Below, piece by piece: positions 8,758-16,888 of a stretch of DNA of 40,664 nucleotides. Every line of letters begins with the position of its first letter. Positions within the stretch are counted from its first letter, which is position 1. A program made the position numbers and the translations under genes. The DNA is from Acidobacteriota bacterium (GTDB lineage: Bacteria; Acidobacteriota; Blastocatellia; Pyrinomonadales; Pyrinomonadaceae). Under the pieces are notes generated by a model. The model worked only from the letters and a program-made list of their open reading frames with translations. It searched no databases and was not told the DNA's origin. The stretch is from NCBI GenBank assembly GCA_020200135.1, contig JAIVJI010000084.1, forward strand, positions 1 through 40,664, in the 5' to 3' direction.

Positions 8758-10382
8758 ACGGACTCGCGCCAGCGGCGCGGGAGGAGGAGGCCGACGCGCA
8801 CCTCCTTCCGCGCGCGCGCGATGAAAGCCTCCACGTCGGCGACGGTGCGCGAGAGCGCCGCCGAGAGGTTGCGGAAGCCTTCGGCCGTCACCACCACGTC
8901 GTCCTCGATTCTCACGCCGATACTCTTGTACTTCTCGAACGCCGGGCGGACGGCCGCGATGAACTTCTCGTTCTCCGCCGTCTTCGGCAGGTTGTCGAGC
9001 GCGTCGGGGCGGACGTAGATGCCCGGCTCGACCGTGAAGACCATCCCCGCGTCGAGCTTCGCGCCGCGCACGCTCACGTCGTGGACGTTCATCCCCAGCC
9101 AGTGCGAGGTGCCGTGCATGTACCAGACCCGGTACTGCAAGCTCTCCCTCTCGGTGATGAGCCCGAGCCGGAGCAGCCCGTCCTTGATGACCTCGGTCGC
9201 CGCGTTGTGTACGTCGGACAGCTCCGCGCCGGGCTTGATGACGCGGAAGGCCGCCTCCTGCGCCGCGAGCACGACGTTGTAGACCTCCGCCTGCGCCGGC
9301 GTGAACTTGCCGGAGACCGGGAACGTGCGCGTCACGTCCGCCGAGTAGTGTTCGTACTCCGCGCCCGCGTCCATCAGCAGCAGGTCGCCGGCCCGCACGC
9401 GTCCCTGCGATTCCTGATAGTGGAGCGTCGTCCCGTTCGGCCCGCACCCGACGATGGAGGGGTAGCCCCAGTTGTCCGCGTTGCGCCGCTTGTAGGTGTA
9501 GTCCAGCTCGGCCTCGACCTCGTACTCCCAGCGCGAGCGTCCTGCCACGGCCTGCGCGCGCTGGTGCCCCTCGATGCTGATGTCCACGGCGTGCTGCAAC
9601 AGGCGCAGCTCGTAGGGCGACTTTCTCATCCGCAGCTCGGCGAAGGCGTTCCAGGCCGAGCGCACGCTCAGGCCCGCGGAGTTGGCGCCCGCCCACGCGG
9701 CGGCGAACGCCTGCTCGCGCGCGTACTCGCGGTCGTGCTCGCCGTTCAGCAGCAGGTAGAGCGTCGCCTCGTTCTTCGCCATCGCGGCGTAGAGACTTTC
9801 GAGCGCCTGCGCGGCCCCCGCCGCCGACTCCGAAGTGAGCAGGACGGCGCCGGGCGCTGAGACGAAGGTACGCCGGGCGCGGACGGCGGCCATGAAGGGC
9901 TCGAACTGCCGCGCCTCCCAGATTTCGCCGACGCCGGAGACGGCGCGCGCCTCCTCGGGCGAGTACATGCGCCCGTCCCACGTCTCGGTCGCCGGGTTGC
10001 GGCGCGGCAGGAAGAGGATTTCGCGCGGCTCCCCTCGCGCGCCCGTCAGCATGACGAGTGTCGCGCCCTTCTGCCTGAGCGCCGTCAGGTAATAGAGGTT
10101 ATTCTCCTGACGAAACTCGTAGTCCACGTCGTTGGTGTAGACGCGCGGCTCCGCGCTGAAGAGCACCAGCAACGCATTCGGCCCCAGCTTCGCCGCCACG
10201 CGCTCGCGCCGCGCACGCAGCTCCGCGTGCCGCTCCCCGTCCCTGAAGACGGGCGCGGCCGGCGCCGCCCGAATCACCGGCGGCTCGGCCGCCCGCGACG
10301 TGGCTGCGCCCGAACTGACGACCCACACAGACGCGACGGCGCCGAGGCAAAGCAGCGCCGGGATGACGGTTCTGACTCTCAA
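8754..10382 (-). CDS. pepP: Exported Xaa-Pro aminopeptidase (M24 family)
   Basis: Predicted periplasmic or secreted metallopeptidase that removes an N-terminal residue ahead of proline. It has the aminopeptidase P N-terminal domain (from about residue 50) and a pita-bread catalytic domain. The dimetal ligands are visible: LLMDAGAEYEHYSADVTRTF (two Asp), YMHGTSHWLG (His), TVEPGIY (Glu) and VRIEDDV (Glu). A hydrophobic leader (VIPALLCLGAVASVWVV) ends in SRAAEPP, consistent with export. The start is TTG at 10382, 9 bases after AAGGAG; a TTG at 10391 touches that motif and is less likely. It is last in a five-gene minus-strand operon, 37 bases after the gamma-glutamyltransferase gene. Length (542) is on the long side because of the leader. 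The symbol is by family resemblance; orthology to E. coli pepP is not shown. Confidence 0.88.
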   Translation of the reverse strand: MRVRTVIPALLCLGAVASVWVVSSGAATSRAAEPPVIRAAPAAPVFRDGERHAELRARRERVAAKLGPNALLVLFSAEPRVYTNDVDYEFRQENNLYYLTALRQKGATLVMLTGARGEPREILFLPRRNPATETWDGRMYSPEEARAVSGVGEIWEARQFEPFMAAVRARRTFVSAPGAVLLTSESAAGAAQALESLYAAMAKNEATLYLLLNGEHDREYAREQAFAAAWAGANSAGLSVRSAWNAFAELRMRKSPYELRLLQHAVDISIEGHQRAQAVAGRSRWEYEVEAELDYTYKRRNADNWGYPSIVGCGPNGTTLHYQESQGRVRAGDLLLMDAGAEYEHYSADVTRTFPVSGKFTPAQAEVYNVVLAAQEAAFRVIKPGAELSDVHNAATEVIKDGLLRLGLITERESLQYRVWYMHGTSHWLGMNVHDVSVRGAKLDAGMVFTVEPGIYVRPDALDNLPKTAENEKFIAAVRPAFEKYKSIGVRIEDDVVVTAEGFRNLSAALSRTVADVEAFIARARKEVRVGLLLPRRWRESV

Positions 10383-10419
10383 TTCGATCAACTCCTTGAA
10401 ACCTCGTGTGTGAACCCGC

Positions 10420-12174
10420 TCAGTAGCCGGCCGACTCGCCGTAGTTGCGCGAATCGCTGGCGCCGAGGCGGACGCCCGTGCCCTCCTCGATCATGATCCC
10501 GTGTGCGTCGCCCATGTAGCGCGGGCGCTGTGTGAGGCGGTGGCCGAGCGATTCGAGCGCGCGGAAGGTGTCGGCGCTCATCCCGTACGGCTCGTAGACT
10601 ATCTCGTCCGGGAGCCACTGGTGATGTATGCGCGGCGCGTCCACGGCCTGCTGGATGTTCATGTCAAAGTCGATGACGTTGGTGATGACCTGCAGGACGG
10701 TGTTGATGATGGTCGGGCCGCCGGGGCTGCCGACGGCGAACCAGAGCGTGCCGTCCTTGCGCAGCACGAAGGTCGGCGTCATGGCCGAGAGCGGGCGCTT
10801 GCGCGGCGCGACCGCGTTGCGCTCGCCCTGGATGAGGCCGAACATGTTCGGCGTCCCAGGCTTCGCCGCGAAGTCGTCCATCTCGTCGTTCATGAGGATG
10901 CCCGTCCCCTTCATCACCACCTTCGACCCGTAGCCGTCGTTGAGCGTGTAGGTGTTCGAGACGCAGTTCCCCTCCGCGTCGACGACCGTGAAGTGCGTCG
11001 TCTCCTCGGACTCCGCTCCGGCGGGGCGGCCGGCCTTGACCTCCGCGCTCGTCGAGGCGCGGCTCATGCTGATGCCGCGGCGCAGCCGCTCGGCGTATGA
11101 CTTATCAATCAGCCCGGCGACGGGGACCTTGACGAAGTCCGCGTCGCCCATGTACTCGGCGCGGTCGGCGAAGGCGCGGCGCATGGCCTCGGTCTGCGCG
11201 TGGTAACGTTCGGACGCGGAGGCGCCCATGTTGCGCAGGTCGAAGCCTTCGAGGATGTTGAGCATCTCGATGAGAACCGCGCCCCCGGAAGACGGCGGCG
11301 GCATCGAGATGACCTCGAACCCGCGGTAGGTCGTGCGCACCGGCACGCGCTCCTTCGCGACGTAGCCCTTCAGGTCTTCGAGCGTCATCAGGCCGCCGTG
11401 CGCGCGCATGTCGTCGGCGATGAGCCGCGCGGTGCGCCCCTCGTAGAACTCGCGCGCGCCGAGGCGCTGCATGCGCGTGAAGGTCGCGGCCAGCTCGGGC
11501 TGTCGCCACACCTGCCCCTCTTCGTAGAAGCGGCCGCCGTTGAGGTGAATCCTCTTCGTCTCGGGGTAGAGGCCGAGGTCTTTGGCGTTCGCCCTGAGGG
11601 AGCGCGCGAGGCCGTACGAGACCGGGAAGCCCTCGGCGGCGAGGCGGCGCGCGGGCTCGACGAGCTGCGCCCAACTGAGCTTGCCGGAGCCGTATTTTTT
11701 GAGCGCCAGCTCCATCCCCGCGACCGTGCCGGGGACGCCCGAGGCGCGGTAGCCGACGAGCGACCCGCCCTCGCCCTTCTTCAGCTCGCCGCGCTCGTCG
11801 AGGTAGACGTCGCGGTGCGCGGCGGCCGGCGCCATCTCGCGGTAGTCGATGGCGGTCGTGCGGCCGTCGCGCAGCCGTATCATCATGAAGCCGCCGCCGC
11901 CGAGATTCCCGGCCGCCGGGTAGGTCACCGCCAGCGCGAAGGCGACCGCGATGGCCGCGTCCACGGCGTTGCCGCCGCGCTTCATGACATCGACGCCCAC
12001 CCGCGAGGCGGTGCGGTCGGTCGAGGCGACCATCCCGCGCCGCGCGCGCGCGGGCGTCCGCGACGCAGCGCGCGCGACACCCGCGCCCGGCCCCACTTTC
12101 AACAGAGGCGCGGCGGGCGAGACGAAGAACAGCAGGACGAGAAGCAGTCGGAAGAATGTTTGTCTGGCGTTCAT
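10420..12174 (-). CDS. ggt: Gamma-glutamyltransferase, periplasmic
   Basis: A 584-residue N-terminal nucleophile hydrolase that cleaves or transfers gamma-glutamyl groups from glutathione and gamma-glutamyl peptides. The precursor is expected to cut itself before T393 in EETTHFTVVD, giving large and small subunits; the new N-terminal Thr is the nucleophile. Other family marks are GNAVDAAIAVAFAL, AGNLGGGGFM, MPPPSSGGAVLIEM, LSAMTPT and GSPGGPTIINTV. The leader RLLLVLLFFVSPAAPLL indicates export. ATG 12174 has only a weak GAGAG-type ribosome site. It lies 31 bases after the GNAT gene in the salvage operon and 37 bases before the Xaa-Pro aminopeptidase; together these two exported enzymes would free amino acids from small peptides. 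Confidence 0.93.
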   Translation of the reverse strand: MNARQTFFRLLLVLLFFVSPAAPLLKVGPGAGVARAASRTPARARRGMVASTDRTASRVGVDVMKRGGNAVDAAIAVAFALAVTYPAAGNLGGGGFMMIRLRDGRTTAIDYREMAPAAAHRDVYLDERGELKKGEGGSLVGYRASGVPGTVAGMELALKKYGSGKLSWAQLVEPARRLAAEGFPVSYGLARSLRANAKDLGLYPETKRIHLNGGRFYEEGQVWRQPELAATFTRMQRLGAREFYEGRTARLIADDMRAHGGLMTLEDLKGYVAKERVPVRTTYRGFEVISMPPPSSGGAVLIEMLNILEGFDLRNMGASASERYHAQTEAMRRAFADRAEYMGDADFVKVPVAGLIDKSYAERLRRGISMSRASTSAEVKAGRPAGAESEETTHFTVVDAEGNCVSNTYTLNDGYGSKVVMKGTGILMNDEMDDFAAKPGTPNMFGLIQGERNAVAPRKRPLSAMTPTFVLRKDGTLWFAVGSPGGPTIINTVLQVITNVIDFDMNIQQAVDAPRIHHQWLPDEIVYEPYGMSADTFRALESLGHRLTQRPRYMGDAHGIMIEEGTGVRLGASDSRNYGESAGY

Positions 12175-12205
12175 GGTTTTTGCTCTCGCGTTCGTCGGAC
12201 GTGGG

Positions 12206-12670
12206 TCAGCGCAGGCTCAGCTCCATGTAGAGCGTGCCGCCGACGGGGTTGAAGCGGTACGGCTCAATTTCGCGGAAGCCGAGCGTGCGATACATCGCGA
12301 TGGCGGCACTCATCTGTGGGAGGGTGTCGAGCCGCATCCGGTCGTAGCCTATCTCGACGGCCTCGCCGATGACGGCCTCGGCGAGCTTGCGGCCGAGCCC
12401 CGTCCCGCGGAAGGCCGGCCGCACGTAGAGCCGTTTCATCTCGCAGACGCCCTCCTCGAGCCGCCGCAGCGCGACGCAGCCCGCCAACTCTTCGTCGGCG
12501 TAGCCTAGTATCAGCCGCCCCGAAGGCGGCGCGTAGTCGCCGGGCAGCGCCGCCAGCTCCTCCGCGAAGTTCTGGAAGCAGAGGTCGACGCCGGCCGCCT
12601 CTTCGTACTCCCTGAAGAGCCGGCGCGCCTCCTCGACCTGTTCGACTGTCTCGGCACAGCAGAGTCTCAC
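12206..12670 (-). CDS. GNAT-family N-acyltransferase
   Basis: A 154-residue single-domain GNAT enzyme that moves an acyl group from acyl-CoA to an amine. The CoA-binding motif is clear at residues 83-95 ([13 protein letters not shown], with the R/Q-x-x-G-x-G/A signature), followed by the helix [14 protein letters not shown] and the late strand segment [14 protein letters not shown]. The start is GTG 12670 after a G-rich stretch; it begins 19 bases after the M20 gene stop. Alone it cannot be assigned a substrate. Next to an M20 deacylase and an N-acylamino-acid racemase it matches the three-part set described for the N-succinylamino-acid racemase pathway, where a GNAT succinylates D-amino acids. 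That specificity is inference. Confidence 0.85.
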   Translation of the reverse strand: MRLCCAETVEQVEEARRLFREYEEAAGVDLCFQNFAEELAALPGDYAPPSGRLILGYADEELAGCVALRRLEEGVCEMKRLYVRPAFRGTGLGRKLAEAVIGEAVEIGYDRMRLDTLPQMSAAIAMYRTLGFREIEPYRFNPVGGTLYMELSLR

Positions 12671-12689
12671 GGCCAGCCCCCGCCCAGGG

Positions 12690-13868
12690 TCAAAGGCTCA
12701 GGATGAGCGCGGTCAGGAGTGCGGCGCGGCGCACGACCGCGTCCGCATGGATGTGTTCGTGCTCGGCGTGCGCACCGTCGCCGTCGATGCCCAGCCCGTC
12801 GAGCACTGTCGCGCCGCACGCGGCGGCGAAGTTCCCGTCCGAGGCGCCGCCCACGCTCGCCTCGCCCAGCTCGATGCCGAGTGAGGCGGCCACGCCCTGC
12901 GCCCTCTGGAAGAGGCTGGCGACGGCGGGCGTGCGCTCCATCGGCGGGCGGTTGATGCCGCCGCCGACGCCGAGCCGGGCGCGCGTGTCGAACGGGGTCA
13001 GCCCGCGAATCGCCTCGTCGAGCCGGCGCGCCTCTTCGGCGGTGCTGAAGCGCACGTCGATCTCGGCCGACGCCTCGGCGGGGACGACGTTGGCGTGCGT
13101 GCCGCCCTTGACGGTCCCGACGTTGACGGTCGTTCCGACCTCCGTGCGGGCGAGCGAGTGGACGCGCTCTATCTGGCGCGCGAGTTCGAGGACGGCGCTC
13201 ACGCCCTTCTCGGGCTCAAGCCCCGCGTGCGCCGCGCGCCCCTCGACCGAGAGCTTGAAGATGCCGGTGCCCTTGCGCGCCGTCTTCGCGCGCCCGCCCG
13301 GCGCGGGCGGCTCAAGCACGAGCACGCACTCGGCGCGGCGCGCCTCGCGCTCGACCAGCTCGCGCCCGCTGTAGCTGCCCGACTCCTCGTCGCACGTCAG
13401 GAGCAGCACGACGGGGCGGCGCGGTGTCAGCCCGAGCGCGCGGCACGCGGCCAACGCTTCGAGCGCGACGACGCAGGCGGCCTTCATGTCGTAGACGCCC
13501 GGCGCGTGGATGCGCCCGTCCTCCTCGCGCCACGTGCGCGAGGCGAGCGTCCCGCGCGGGTGGACGGTGTCGGTGTGCCCGAGCAGGACGAGAGGGCGCG
13601 CGCCCTCTCCTGCTTCATTGCCGAAAGCGCGCAGGACGAAGTGTTCGCCGTAACCGCCGGGCGCGGGCACGCGCTCGATCGAGTCTGCGACCTTGAGCGA
13701 CTCGGCCGCCTCCGAGAGCAGCCGGACGGCGGCGGCGCTCCCCTCGCCGTCACCCGAAGGCGACTCTATCTCACAGAGCCGGCGCGTGAGCGACAGAATC
13801 TCGCCGCGCCTCTCCTCGAAGTGGCGGAGGAGACGACCTGCATCCGGACTGTTCGGGTAGAAGGACAT
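12690..13868 (-). CDS. M20-family deacylase/carboxypeptidase
   Basis: Cytoplasmic dizinc hydrolase of 392 residues (no leader), similar to carboxypeptidase G2 and N-acyl-amino-acid deacylases. The catalytic set is complete: GHTDTV (H98 ligand, D100), GVYDMK (D127), CDEESGS (E161 base, E162 ligand), VLVLEPP (E186), and a late HAEHEHIH histidine. The lid/dimerisation domain is the central part ([19 protein letters not shown] onward). ATG 13868 starts 9 bases after the racemase stop with no strong ribosome site, so coupling to that gene is likely. In context it could remove succinyl from N-succinyl-L-amino acids; a plain peptidase or acetyl-deacylase role is the alternative. Confidence 0.9.
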   Translation of the reverse strand: MSFYPNSPDAGRLLRHFEERRGEILSLTRRLCEIESPSGDGEGSAAAVRLLSEAAESLKVADSIERVPAPGGYGEHFVLRAFGNEAGEGARPLVLLGHTDTVHPRGTLASRTWREEDGRIHAPGVYDMKAACVVALEALAACRALGLTPRRPVVLLLTCDEESGSYSGRELVEREARRAECVLVLEPPAPGGRAKTARKGTGIFKLSVEGRAAHAGLEPEKGVSAVLELARQIERVHSLARTEVGTTVNVGTVKGGTHANVVPAEASAEIDVRFSTAEEARRLDEAIRGLTPFDTRARLGVGGGINRPPMERTPAVASLFQRAQGVAASLGIELGEASVGGASDGNFAAACGATVLDGLGIDGDGAHAEHEHIHADAVVRRAALLTALILSL

Positions 13869-13877
13869 GGTTGGGCT

Positions 13878-14993
13878 TCAGGCGGCGGAGAGAGTTTCGG
13901 AGCGCACCGTCAGCGACTCGACGAGGTCGAGCTTCACGCGGAAGCCGATGCCGGGGGCGTCGGGCGCGACGATTGTCCCCCGCGGCGTGACGGTGACTTC
14001 GGGGTCGATGATGTCCTCGGCCCAGTAGCGCGAGCTGGCCGACACGTCGCCCGGCAGCGTGAAGCCGCCGAGCGTCGCCATCGCGATGTTGTGCGCGCGG
14101 CCGATGCCGGACTCGAGCATCCCGCCGCACCAGACGGGGACGCCCGCCCCGCGGCAGACCGACTCGACGCGCGCGGCCTCGGCGTGCCCGCCGACGCGGC
14201 CGAGCTTGACGTTGATGATGCGGCACGCGCCCAGCTCTATCGCCTTGCGCGCGTCCTCGGCCGAGCGCACCGACTCGTCGAGGCAGACGGGGGTCTTTAT
14301 CTGGCGCTGGAGCCTGGCGTGGTCTTCGCGGTCGTCGTAGGCGAGCGGCTGCTCGATCATCATCAGGCCGAACTCGTCGAGCGCGCGCAGCAGCGGCGCG
14401 TCAGCGAGCGTGTAGGCGGAGTTGGCGTCAACCATCAGCCGAATGTCGGGGAAGCGAGCGCGCACGGTCTCGACCACTTCCCTGTCCCAGCCCGGCTTGA
14501 TCTTTATCTTGATGCGCTGGTAGCCGGCGGCCAGCTCCCGCTCTATCTTTTCGAGCAGTTGCTCGGGCGAATCCTGGATTCCGATGGAGACGCCGCAGGC
14601 GATCTCGCCCTGCACGCCGCCGAGGTGGCGCCAGAGCGCGACGCCCGCGCGCTTCGCCTCCAGGTCCCAGCAGGCGGTCTCGACGGAAGCCTTCGCCATG
14701 CGGTTGCCGCGCGCGCGTCGCATCAACTCGCCGACGCCGGCGGCGCCCTCGACCTCGTGGCCGAGCACCATCGGGGCGAGGAAGAGTCTCGTCACCTCCC
14801 AGGCTGAATCGACCCACTCCTCGCTGTAGAAGGGGCCCTCGCCGGCGGTGCACTCGCCCCAGCCCTCGGCGCCGTCGCCGTCGGTGACGCGGACGAGCAT
14901 GATGCGGCGCTCGATGGTGCGACCGAAGCTCGTCTCGAAGAAGTGGACGAGGCGCAGGCTTATCTCGCGCAACTCTATCTGACGGATGTTCAT
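13878..14993 (-). CDS. o-Succinylbenzoate synthase / N-succinylamino-acid racemase
   Basis: Enolase-superfamily enzyme of 371 residues in the MenC type 2/NSAR group. Catalytic residues: K162 and K164 in RIKIKIKPG, metal ligands D189 (MVDAN), E214 (MIEQPL) and D239 (CLDES), and K263 (NVKLGRVGG); the late segment [13 protein letters not shown] is typical of the group. Members either dehydrate SHCHC to o-succinylbenzoate for menaquinone or racemise N-succinylamino acids, and some do both. No other men gene is here, while an M20 deacylase and a GNAT follow directly, which favours the racemase role (inference). ATG 14993 was chosen: GGAG lies 11 bases before it. TTG 15002 has only 2 bases of spacing. 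First gene of the five-gene salvage operon. Confidence 0.87.
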   Translation of the reverse strand: MNIRQIELREISLRLVHFFETSFGRTIERRIMLVRVTDGDGAEGWGECTAGEGPFYSEEWVDSAWEVTRLFLAPMVLGHEVEGAAGVGELMRRARGNRMAKASVETACWDLEAKRAGVALWRHLGGVQGEIACGVSIGIQDSPEQLLEKIERELAAGYQRIKIKIKPGWDREVVETVRARFPDIRLMVDANSAYTLADAPLLRALDEFGLMMIEQPLAYDDREDHARLQRQIKTPVCLDESVRSAEDARKAIELGACRIINVKLGRVGGHAEAARVESVCRGAGVPVWCGGMLESGIGRAHNIAMATLGGFTLPGDVSASSRYWAEDIIDPEVTVTPRGTIVAPDAPGIGFRVKLDLVESLTVRSETLSAA

Positions 14994-15029
14994 GCGGGCC
15001 AAGACTCCGAAGTGCGGTTGATGCGGGAG

Positions 15030-15058
15030 AGTTTAGCGCGAGTCGGGGGGGAACTCAA
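15030..15058 (-). promoter_or_regulatory. Candidate sigma-70-type promoter of the salvage operon
   Basis: On the minus strand, TTGAGT (15058-15053) and TAAACT (15035-15030) are separated by 17 bases and lie about 37 bases upstream of the racemase ATG. Both hexamers are near consensus in otherwise very GC-rich DNA. Predicted by eye only. Confidence 0.45.
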
Positions 15059-15148
15059 AAGCGGGCGGTAATTCACAAGGGTGGGCCGAGACGGACGGGA
15101 TGAGCGGCGAAGGATTTCAGGCTCGAAACTTTAAGGCGACTAATCCCC

Positions 15149-15196
15149 TGGCGCTGCGGATGTGCGAGACCGCGCCTCAACTCTTCCGCAGCGCCA
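15149..15196. repeat. 12-bp perfect inverted repeat downstream of the hydrolase gene
   Basis: TGGCGCTGCGGA (15149-15160) and its exact complement TCCGCAGCGCCA (15185-15196) enclose a 24-base loop, starting 18 bases beyond the hydrolase stop. It could act as a transcript end or stabilising hairpin, but no T tract follows on the minus strand, so a classic intrinsic terminator is not supported. Confidence 0.5.
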
Positions 15197-15213
15197 CAGC
15201 CGGCCCGCCACGC

Positions 15214-16223
15214 TCAGTAAGGGTTGCTCGGATGGGGGAGGATGGTCGCATTCTTAGCCCTGACCTGTTCCTGGAAGTCGGCGCTGCCCGAATCATCGAC
15301 TTCCATCCTATACGCCTGGCCGTCGGGCGCACCGAGAGATTGGCGGTTGACTACGGCGCCGGGCGCCGTGCCGTCCAGCGTCTGCGTCACGTCTTTGAGG
15401 ATTTGAGGTATGTAGATGTATGAGGAGTGCTCCAGAACATACCAGGGGATAATCTCCTTGAACTTCAGCCATGCGATGTTGGCCGGGTTGACCACCCAGT
15501 TGCAGTCCACGCCGTAGGTGTTAGCCTCCAGCGCCCCCGTGTCAAAGCTGTATGGCCCCACCATGCCGAGGCGTTCGTGGTAGTCCGGGTTGTGGTACTT
15601 CACATAGAGCACGGTGGAGATTGCCAGCTCCGGGTCGGTGGCGGAGTAGTAGATCGTGACCTGGCCGGACAACTGGCTGATGGCCGCGCCCGTCCCGACA
15701 CTCTGCCCGCCCGGCACCTGGAGCGCGGCGTCGTTGATGTCGGCGGCGAGCATGATGACGTTGTTTATATTTTGCCAAGGGGAAGGCCCGTTGCCGCTCA
15801 TGTAGTTCAGGCCCTGCATCAGCATGTAGTTACCCTCGGAGTGACAGATCACATTAACGTCGAGACTCACGCCGCCGGCGAGCCCCGCGCGCAAGGCTCC
15901 GACCACCCCGAACAGGCTCGCAAAGCTCGCCAAACTGTCGTTGATGTTCTGGCGTATGTCGCCGTAATCAATCACGCTGTCTACCAGAGCATAGCTCGGC
16001 CAACTGAAGCCGATGACCAGCCCGCCAAAGCCCTGCCGGGCGAGCCCCGCGCCCAGCGTGCCCGTATCGTTAATCCCGCTCGCGAGGGAATTAGCCAGGC
16101 CGTGGATGAAGATGACGAGCTGCGCTGTGTCGTTCGTAACGGTCGCGTTGAGGTCGGCCTGCAGGTCGGCCAAAAAATCGGCGGGGGGTCCTGGCGGTTG
16201 GTGATCATGTAGCTGTTAGACAT
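15214..16223 (-). pseudogene. Alpha/beta hydrolase (DUF900-like), frameshifted at a C6 run
   Basis: Serine-hydrolase-fold protein: oxyanion-side FIHGLANS, nucleophile elbow CHSEGNYML (Ser), and a later Asp/His region (YSATDPE, and HSSY near the end). No leader, so probably cytoplasmic. The natural start appears to be ATG 16223, with GAGG 6 bases before it, coding MSNSYMITNRQDPP; the catalytic domain continues in another frame (ADFLADLQADLNATV). The switch falls at six C residues (minus strand; plus-strand G6 at 16183-16188). Adding one C joins both parts into an intact protein of about 336 residues. Without it, only a TTG at 16173 could start the domain (319 residues). Fewer G/C-rich codons than its neighbours suggest acquisition by transfer. 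It is monocistronic with its own promoter. Confidence 0.72.
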
Positions 16224-16324
16224 TTTTTGCCTCTTCTCTGGCGGTGCAAAGAATTGATGCGGTGGGTGAGACCAACGACCTGAAGTAATCGTTAGAGGGC
16301 GGCGAGGGGCGATGGAGCGGGTGC

Positions 16325-16353
16325 AAAATATACTCCCCGCGTGGGAAAGTCAA
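16325..16353 (-). promoter_or_regulatory. Candidate promoter of the alpha/beta hydrolase
   Basis: On the minus strand TTGACT (16353-16348), 17 bases, then TATTTT (16330-16325). This is a strong match to a sigma-70-type promoter, about 100 bases upstream of ATG 16223. The rest of 16224-16399 holds only this leader and the end of the suf operon; no clear terminator was found after sufU. Confidence 0.5.
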
Positions 16354-16399
16354 TCTTCAGGCCGACGCGCTCAAGGTGGGTCGAGCCGTCCCCGTTAGC

Positions 16400-16888
16400 T
16401 CATTCGACGATGGCGGACTGCGTGAGGTCGGGGCCGAGGTTTTCGGTGGTGACGGACTCCTCGCCTTCGAGCGCCGCGTGCATGGTGTGCCAGGGGAGGC
16501 TCGCGCACTTGACGCGCGCGGGGTAGTCGCGGACGCCGGCGAAGATTTTCAGCCGGCCGAGCCGGTTGGGCTCGCCCTCGACGTCCAGCTCGCCCGTCAC
16601 CATGCGGTGGAACTCGTCGAAGAGCACCTGCGCCTCCTCGCGCGTCTTACCTTTGACGGCCTGCGTCATCATGCTCGCCGCCGCCTTCGAGATGGCGCAC
16701 CCCGTCCCGACGAAGCTTAGCTCGCGCACGAGCCCCTCGTCCATCAGCATGTAGACGGTGAGCTGGTCGCCGCACAGGGGGTTGAAGCCCTCGGAAACGC
16801 GGTTCGCGCCTTCCAACTTCTGGAAGTTCCGCGGCTTCTTGTTGTGGTCGAGGATGACCTGCTGGTAAAGCTCGCTCAGTTCCGACAT
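16400..16888 (-). CDS. sufU: SufU-type sulfur acceptor for Fe-S assembly
   Basis: A 162-residue SufU. It takes persulfide sulfur from SufS, with zinc-linked ligand exchange, and passes it to the SufBCD scaffold. The three cysteine sites are intact: NPLCGDQ (about C39 with the nearby Asp), GTGCAIS and RVKCASLPWHTM. The stretch GELDVEGEPNRLGRLKIF before the third Cys is the insertion that separates SufU from IscU. The start ATG 16888 directly abuts the sufS stop (no bases between), so translation is coupled. Last gene of the operon. Its presence implies that SufS activity should come from SufU rather than SufE, which makes the damaged sufS next door notable. Confidence 0.93.
   Translation of the reverse strand: MSELSELYQQVILDHNKKPRNFQKLEGANRVSEGFNPLCGDQLTVYMLMDEGLVRELSFVGTGCAISKAAASMMTQAVKGKTREEAQVLFDEFHRMVTGELDVEGEPNRLGRLKIFAGVRDYPARVKCASLPWHTMHAALEGEESVTTENLGPDLTQSAIVE

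Noticed and set aside
13878..14993. Confident naming as menC
   Set aside because: Sequence alone does not separate o-succinylbenzoate synthase from N-succinylamino-acid racemase in this group, and the neighbours favour the racemase.
15100..15423. Plus-strand frame of 107 codons near the hydrolase end
   Set aside because: Mostly antisense to the hydrolase and without a ribosome site. The intergenic part is better explained by the inverted repeat.
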